Under the pieces are notes generated by a model that saw only the letters and a list, made by a program, of their open reading frames with translations, was not told the DNA's origin and ran no database searches. Positions 21,254 through 26,125 of a stretch of 26,125 bases of DNA are shown in pieces. The stretch's first letter is position 1. Each line of letters begins with the position of its first letter. Location of the stretch: the NCBI GenBank assembly GCA_002493965.1, contig DLAP01000074.1:2255-28379 (forward strand), in the 5' to 3' direction. A program made the position numbers and the translations under genes. The stretch is from Clostridiales bacterium UBA7044 (GTDB lineage Bacteria > Bacillota > Clostridia > Oscillospirales > Oscillospiraceae).

Positions 21254-24200
21254 ATGATCCATATGGCAATGGTCAAGGACGTAATGTACGGCAAGACCAT
21301 GCGTAAATCCTACGCAAAGTATGAGGAGATCCTGGAGATCCCCAATATGCTGAAGATCCAGAAGGATTCCTACCAGTGGTTCCTGGACACGGGACTGCGG
21401 GAGGTCTTCAAGGATGTCGGCACCATCACCGACTTCTCCGGCAAGCTGGAGCTTTCCTTCCTGGATTACACCATGGAGGACAAGCCCAAGTACACCATCG
21501 AGGAGTGCAAGGAGCGGGACGCCACCTACGCCAAGCCCATCAAGGTGCGGGTCCGTCTGCGCAATACCGAAACCGACGAAATTAAAGAGCAGGAAATCTT
21601 CATGGGAGACTTCCCCGTGATGACCAATGGCGGCACCTTCGTTATCAACGGTGCGGAGCGCGTCATCATCTCCCAGATCGTTCGGTCCCCCGGTATGTAC
21701 TACGGCCACGAGGTGGACAAGGCCGACCAGCACACCTACACTGCCACCGTCATCCCCTACCGGGGCGCATGGCTGGAGTACGAGACCGATAACGCTAACG
21801 TATTCTGGGTCCGGATCGATAAGAACCGGAAGCTGCCCATCACCTGCCTGATCCGGGCTCTGGGCGTTCAGACCGACGAGCAGATTAAGAGTATGTTCGG
21901 CGAAGATGAGCGGATTCTGGCAACCATGGACAAGGATCCCTGCAAGACCCGGGAGGATTCCCTGCTGGAAATCTACCGCCGTCTGCGTCCCGGCGAGCCT
22001 CCCACGGTGGAAACCGCTACCGCCCATCTGGAAGGGCTGCTCTTTGATCCCCACCGCTACGACGTCAGTAAGGTTGGCCGCTACAAGTTCAACAAGAAGA
22101 TGGACATTTGGAGCCGTCTGTCCGGCCAGGAAGCTGCGGAGCCCATTGCCGACCCCATGACCGGCGAGATTCTGGTCATGCCCGGTGAGTTTATCTCCCG
22201 GGCTCAGGCCCATGAGTTAAGCCGCAAGGGCGTCAACGAGGCGGTGATCCGCATCGGCGACCAGAACGTGAAGGTCTTCTCCAACAACATGGTGGAGATG
22301 GCCACCTTCGTGGACTTCGACCCCAAGCAGTACGGCATCAAGGAGAAGGTGTACTTCCCCGTGCTGAAGGAAATGCTCTCCTCCGTCCCCGCCGACGGCT
22401 GGGAAGAGGCCATTGCCGAGCGCTACACCGACCTAATCCCCAACCACATCATCGTGGACGACATCATGGCCTCCATTAACTACCTGAACTGTGTGGCCAT
22501 GGGCGTGGGCACCCCCGACGACATCGACCACCTGGGCAACCGCCGCCTGCGCTGCGTAGGCGAGCTGCTGCAGAACCAGTTCCGCATCGGCTTTTCCCGT
22601 CTGGATCGGGTGATCCGGGAGCGGATGACTGTCCAGGACCTGGACTCCGTCACCCCTCAGAGCCTGATCAACATTCGGCCTGTCACCGCCGTCATCAAGG
22701 AGTTCTTTGGCTCCAGCCCCCTGAGCCAGTTCATGGACCAGAATAACCCTCTGGCCGAGCTGACTCACAAGCGGCGTCTGTCCGCTCTGGGCCCCGGCGG
22801 TTTGAGCCGTGACCGGGCCTCCTTCGACGTGCGAGACATTCATTACACCCACTATGGCCGGATGTGCCCCATTGAGACCCCCGAAGGTCCCAACATCGGC
22901 CTGATCAACTATCTGGCTACCTTTGCCAAGATCAATGAATACGGCTTCGTGGAGGCTCCCTACCGGAAGGTGGACAAGGCCACTGGTTTTGTTACCTCGG
23001 ACGTGGAGTATATGACCGCCGACGTGGAAGACGACTTCTACGTTGGACAGGCCAATGAGCCTTTGGACGAGAATGGCTGCCTGATGAACAAGCGTATCAC
23101 CTGCCGTCACCGCAACGAGATCATCGAAGTGGACCGTCAGATGATCGACTATATCGACGTGTCCCCCCGGATGATGATTTCCATCGCCACCTCCTTCATC
23201 CCCTTCCTCCAGAACGATGACGCCAACCGTGCCCTGATGGGCGCCAACATGCAGCGTCAGGCCGTTCCCCTGCTGACCACCGAGCCTCCTGTGGTTGCCA
23301 CCGGCATCGAGCACAAGGCCGCTGTGGACTCTGAGGTCTGCATCAAGGCCAAGAAGCCCGGCGTGGTAACAGCTGTGTCCGCCACGGACATCAGCCTGCG
23401 CTATGACGACGGTGAGACGGAAACCTGTCACCTGACCAAGTTCGCCCGTTCCAACGCCGGCACCTGCATCAATCAGCGTCCCATCGTGGTGGTGGGCGAG
23501 CGGGTGGACACCGAGCAGATCATTGCCGATGGCCCCTCCTGCTCCGGCGGCGAGGTTGCGTTGGGCAAGAACGTGCTCATCGGCTTCGTCACCTGGGAAG
23601 GCTACAACTACGAGGACGCCATTCTCTTGAACGAGCGTCTGGTCCGGGAGGACGTGTTCACCTCCATTCACATCGAGGAGCACGAGACCGAAGCCCGGGA
23701 CACCAAGCTGGGCCCCGAGGAAATCACCCGAGACATCCCCAACGTGGGCGAGGACACCCTGAAGGACTTGGACGAGAACGGTATTATCCGGGTAGGCGCG
23801 GAGGTCCATTCCGGCGACTATCTGGTGGGCAAGGTCACTCCCAAGGGAGAAACCGAGCTGACCCCCGAGGAGCGGCTGCTGCGGGCCATCTTCGGCGAGA
23901 AGGCAAGAGAGGTTCGTGACACCTCCCTGAAGGTGCCTCACGGTGAAAGCGGCATTGTGGTGGACGTGAAGGTCTTCACCAAGGAGAACTCCGACGAACT
24001 GGCTCCCGGCGTCACCAAGTCCGTCCGGGTCTATATCGCCCAGAAGCGGAAGATCTCCGTAGGCGATAAGATGGCCGGCCGTCACGGCAACAAGGGCGTT
24101 GTGTCCCGTGTTCTGCCCGAGGAGGATATGCCCTTCCTGCCCGACGGCACCCCCCTGGATATTGTGCTGAACCCCCTGGGCGTGCCTTCCCGTATGAACA

Positions 24201-24943
24201 TCGGTCAGGTGCTGGAGGTCCACCTGGGCTACGCTGCCCGGGCCTTGGGCTGGAACGTGGCCACCCCCGTCTTCGACGGTGCCAACGAGAAGGATATCCG
24301 GGAAACCCTGAAGCTGGCGGGCCTCCGGGAGGATGGCAAGACCATCCTGTACGACGGTCGTACCGGCGAGCCCTTCGATAACCTGGTAACAGTGGGCTAC
24401 CCCTATTACCTGAAGCTCCACCACCTGGTGGATGATAAGATCCACGCCCGTTCCACCGGCCCCTATGCCCTCGTTACCCAGCAGCCTCTGGGCGGCAAGG
24501 CCCAGTTCGGCGGCCAGCGGTTCGGCGAAATGGAAGTCTGGGCCCTGGAAGCCTACGGCGCGGCCTATACCCTCCAGGAGATCCTCACCGTCAAGTCCGA
24601 CGATGTCACCGGCCGTGTGAAGACCTATGAGGCCATTGTCAAGGGCGCCAACATTCCCAAGCCCGGCGTGCCCGAATCCTTCAAGGTGCTGGTCAAGGAG
24701 CTCCAGGCTCTGTGTCTGGATATCCGGGTGCTGGACGAGAACGGCAACGAGATCGAACTGAAGGACGACGACGATGATGACGAGATCGTCTACAGCGGCG
24801 ACCATGACGAGGATCTGGTTGTTGGCTCCACGGACGAGGTGCTGGATTCCGGCTTCGTCATTGACGAGGACGGCCCCGAGGACATTATGGATGTATTTGA
24901 CGACATCGAGGATTCCGATTCCGATGCCGATATCGACGAATAA
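21254..24943 (+). CDS. rpoB: RNA polymerase beta subunit
   Basis: About 1,229 residues, the normal size for Gram-positive RpoB, catalytic core of RNA polymerase. Landmarks are NGAERVIISQIVRSPGMYYG, the rifampicin region SSPLSQFMDQNNPLAELTHK, CPIETPEGPNIGLI, the DKMAGRHGNKGVVSR block and GGKAQFGGQRFGEMEVWALE. The end is an Asp/Glu-rich tail beginning KDDDDDDE. Three in-frame starts compete: ATG 21254 (AAAGG 4 nt upstream), 21263 and 21269 (MVKDVMYGKT); I chose 21254 on the ribosome site, but 21269 fits the family N-terminus best. Frame open to 20954 upstream is not coding: it crosses the repeat and promoter. The gene is followed by rpoC after 12 bp. Confidence 0.96.
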   Translation: MIHMAMVKDVMYGKTMRKSYAKYEEILEIPNMLKIQKDSYQWFLDTGLREVFKDVGTITDFSGKLELSFLDYTMEDKPKYTIEECKERDATYAKPIKVRVRLRNTETDEIKEQEIFMGDFPVMTNGGTFVINGAERVIISQIVRSPGMYYGHEVDKADQHTYTATVIPYRGAWLEYETDNANVFWVRIDKNRKLPITCLIRALGVQTDEQIKSMFGEDERILATMDKDPCKTREDSLLEIYRRLRPGEPPTVETATAHLEGLLFDPHRYDVSKVGRYKFNKKMDIWSRLSGQEAAEPIADPMTGEILVMPGEFISRAQAHELSRKGVNEAVIRIGDQNVKVFSNNMVEMATFVDFDPKQYGIKEKVYFPVLKEMLSSVPADGWEEAIAERYTDLIPNHIIVDDIMASINYLNCVAMGVGTPDDIDHLGNRRLRCVGELLQNQFRIGFSRLDRVIRERMTVQDLDSVTPQSLINIRPVTAVIKEFFGSSPLSQFMDQNNPLAELTHKRRLSALGPGGLSRDRASFDVRDIHYTHYGRMCPIETPEGPNIGLINYLATFAKINEYGFVEAPYRKVDKATGFVTSDVEYMTADVEDDFYVGQANEPLDENGCLMNKRITCRHRNEIIEVDRQMIDYIDVSPRMMISIATSFIPFLQNDDANRALMGANMQRQAVPLLTTEPPVVATGIEHKAAVDSEVCIKAKKPGVVTAVSATDISLRYDDGETETCHLTKFARSNAGTCINQRPIVVVGERVDTEQIIADGPSCSGGEVALGKNVLIGFVTWEGYNYEDAILLNERLVREDVFTSIHIEEHETEARDTKLGPEEITRDIPNVGEDTLKDLDENGIIRVGAEVHSGDYLVGKVTPKGETELTPEERLLRAIFGEKAREVRDTSLKVPHGESGIVVDVKVFTKENSDELAPGVTKSVRVYIAQKRKISVGDKMAGRHGNKGVVSRVLPEEDMPFLPDGTPLDIVLNPLGVPSRMNIGQVLEVHLGYAARALGWNVATPVFDGANEKDIRETLKLAGLREDGKTILYDGRTGEPFDNLVTVGYPYYLKLHHLVDDKIHARSTGPYALVTQQPLGGKAQFGGQRFGEMEVWALEAYGAAYTLQEILTVKSDDVTGRVKTYEAIVKGANIPKPGVPESFKVLVKELQALCLDIRVLDENGNEIELKDDDDDDEIVYSGDHDEDLVVGSTDEVLDSGFVIDEDGPEDIMDVFDDIEDSDSDADIDE

Positions 24944-24955
24944 GGAGGCCCAGTC

Positions 24956-26125
24956 ATGGCAGATGCCACCTTTGATGCCATTAAAATTGGCATTGCTTCC
25001 CCGGAGATGATCCGGCAGTGGTCTTACGGCGAGGTCAAGAAGCCCGAGACCATCAACTATCGTACCCTGAAACCCGAGCGGGACGGCCTGTACTGTGAGC
25101 GGATCTTCGGACCCACCAAGGACTGGGAGTGCCACTGCGGTAAATATAAGAAAATCAAGTACAAGGGCAAAATCTGCGACCGCTGCGGCGTAGAAGTCAC
25201 CAAGGCCAAGGTCCGCCGGGAGCGAATGGGCCACATTGAGCTGGCCACCCCCTGCAGCCACATCTGGTACTTCAAGGGCATCCCCTCCCGGATGGGCCTG
25301 ATTCTGGACATCTCCCCCAAGATTCTGGAGAAGATCCTGTACTTTGCCGCTTATATCGTCACCGATCCCGGCGACGCCCCTCTGGCCAAAAACCAGGTGC
25401 TCACCGAGAAGGAGTACCGGGATATGCGGGAGAAGTACGAAGACGACTTCAAGGCCGGTATGGGCGCGGAAGCCATTAAGGAACTGCTGGAGCAGATCGA
25501 CCTGGATCAGCTGAGCAATCAGCTGCGGGAAGAGCTGAAGAACGCCTCCTCCCAGAAGAAGCTGCGGATCGTCAAGCGTCTGGAGGTTGTGGAAGCTTTC
25601 CGGGAATCCGGCAATAAGCCCTCCTGGATGGTCATGGACGTGCTGCCCGTGATCCCCCCTGATATCCGCCCCATGATTCAGCTGGACGGCGGCCGGTTCG
25701 CCACCTCCGACTTAAACGATCTGTACCGCCGGGTCATCAACCGGAATAACCGGCTAAAGCGGCTGGTTCAGCTTCACGCCCCCGACATCATCATCCGCAA
25801 CGAAAAGCGGATGCTCCAGGAGGCCGTGGATGCCCTCATCGACAATGGCCGCCGGGGCCGTGCCGTCACCGGTGCCAACAACCGGGCGCTGAAGTCCCTG
25901 AGCGATATGCTCAAGGGCAAGCAGGGCCGGTTCCGTCAGAACCTGCTGGGTAAGCGTGTGGACTACTCCGGCCGGTCCGTTATCGTGGTCGGCCCCGAGC
26001 TGAAGCTTTATCAGTGCGGCGTGCCCAAGGAAATGGCCATTGAGCTGTTCCGGCCCTTCGTCATGAAGAAGCTGGTTGCCGACGGTCTGGCCAACAACAT
26101 CAAGTCCGCCAAGAAGATGATCGAC
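24956..26125 (+). CDS. rpoC: RNA polymerase beta' subunit (partial, 3' end outside window)
   Basis: The first 390 codons are present. IGIASPEMIRQWSYGEVKKP and ETINYRTLKPERDGLYCERI give the family start. Cys59, Cys61, Cys74 and Cys77 (ECHCG and CDRCG) form the N-terminal zinc site. PSWMVMDVLPVIPPDIRPM, LDGGRFATSDLNDLYRRVIN and GKRVDYSGRSVIVVGPELKL are strictly conserved segments. The window ends before the catalytic NADFDGD motif. AAGGAGG (24942-24948) overlaps the rpoB stop and lies 7 nt before the ATG; rpoB and rpoC are co-transcribed. Confidence 0.97.
   Translation, partial: MADATFDAIKIGIASPEMIRQWSYGEVKKPETINYRTLKPERDGLYCERIFGPTKDWECHCGKYKKIKYKGKICDRCGVEVTKAKVRRERMGHIELATPCSHIWYFKGIPSRMGLILDISPKILEKILYFAAYIVTDPGDAPLAKNQVLTEKEYRDMREKYEDDFKAGMGAEAIKELLEQIDLDQLSNQLREELKNASSQKKLRIVKRLEVVEAFRESGNKPSWMVMDVLPVIPPDIRPMIQLDGGRFATSDLNDLYRRVINRNNRLKRLVQLHAPDIIIRNEKRMLQEAVDALIDNGRRGRAVTGANNRALKSLSDMLKGKQGRFRQNLLGKRVDYSGRSVIVVGPELKLYQCGVPKEMAIELFRPFVMKKLVADGLANNIKSAKKMID

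Noticed and set aside
22433..25261. 942-codon open frame antisense to rpoB and the rpoC start
   Set aside because: It crosses two conserved genes and the spacer between them, and its Gly/Val/His-rich sequence resembles no protein family.
1..26125. Searched for CRISPR arrays, rRNA, toxin-antitoxin or phage-defence genes
   Set aside because: No regularly spaced direct repeats, rRNA segments or defence-type proteins were seen.

Overview
The window looks like a chromosomal segment of a gut-type Bacillota, order Eubacteriales, probably in or near the Oscillospiraceae. The signs are a moderately GC-rich sequence, strong AGGAGG ribosome sites, Gram-positive lipoprotein signals, a type III glutamine synthetase beside a split (archaeal-type) glutamate synthase, clostridial-type PurF, and an RpoB with a long Asp/Glu-rich tail. 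I cannot name genus or species from sequence alone.

Layout. (1) 1-4064, nitrogen assimilation: on the minus strand a glutamate synthase glutaminase gene followed by an FMN/ferredoxin domain gene cut by the window edge; divergently, a type III glutamine synthetase. The two near-consensus promoters sit nearly back to back, and each transcript folds into a terminator-like hairpin 7-8 nt after its predicted start. (2) 4166-6504, purine synthesis: purC, a 200-nt structured spacer, purF. (3) 6737-6891, tRNA-Gln(CUG) on the minus strand with consensus promoter and strong terminator. (4) 7035-11199, a galactose/glucose-type mglBAC ABC operon ending in a translationally coupled 77-residue single-span membrane protein of unknown function. 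(5) 11200-11830, no convincing gene: a cluster of palindromic repeats. (6) 11832-13338, a Nudix hydrolase, then an atypical phosphoribosyltransferase-like gene behind a compact leader with interleaved hairpins. (7) 13522-20617, a starch/maltodextrin locus: a secreted, membrane-anchored protein with three CBM26-like starch-binding repeats and no catalytic domain, a binding lipoprotein, two permeases, a cytosolic GH13 neopullulanase-type enzyme and a LacI-type regulator. (8) 20614-21002, a serine-recombinase C-terminal remnant and a second copy of the repeat seen in region 5. (9) 21068-26125, rpoB with its own promoter, and rpoC (3' end outside the window).

How it fits together: glutamine synthetase and glutamate synthase form the ammonium assimilation cycle; PurF uses glutamine. 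In the starch locus the CBM26 protein probably holds starch or its breakdown products at the cell surface, the ABC importer brings in maltodextrins (its ATPase is not encoded here and is probably shared), the GH13 enzyme cleaves them in the cytosol, and the LacI-type protein controls the operon.

Most worth following up: the CBM26 surface protein and its operon, the mirrored leader hairpins of the two nitrogen operons, the coupled small membrane protein of the mgl operon, the leader and unusual active-site loop of the phosphoribosyltransferase-like gene, and the 61-bp repeat whose two copies differ by a compensatory base-pair swap.
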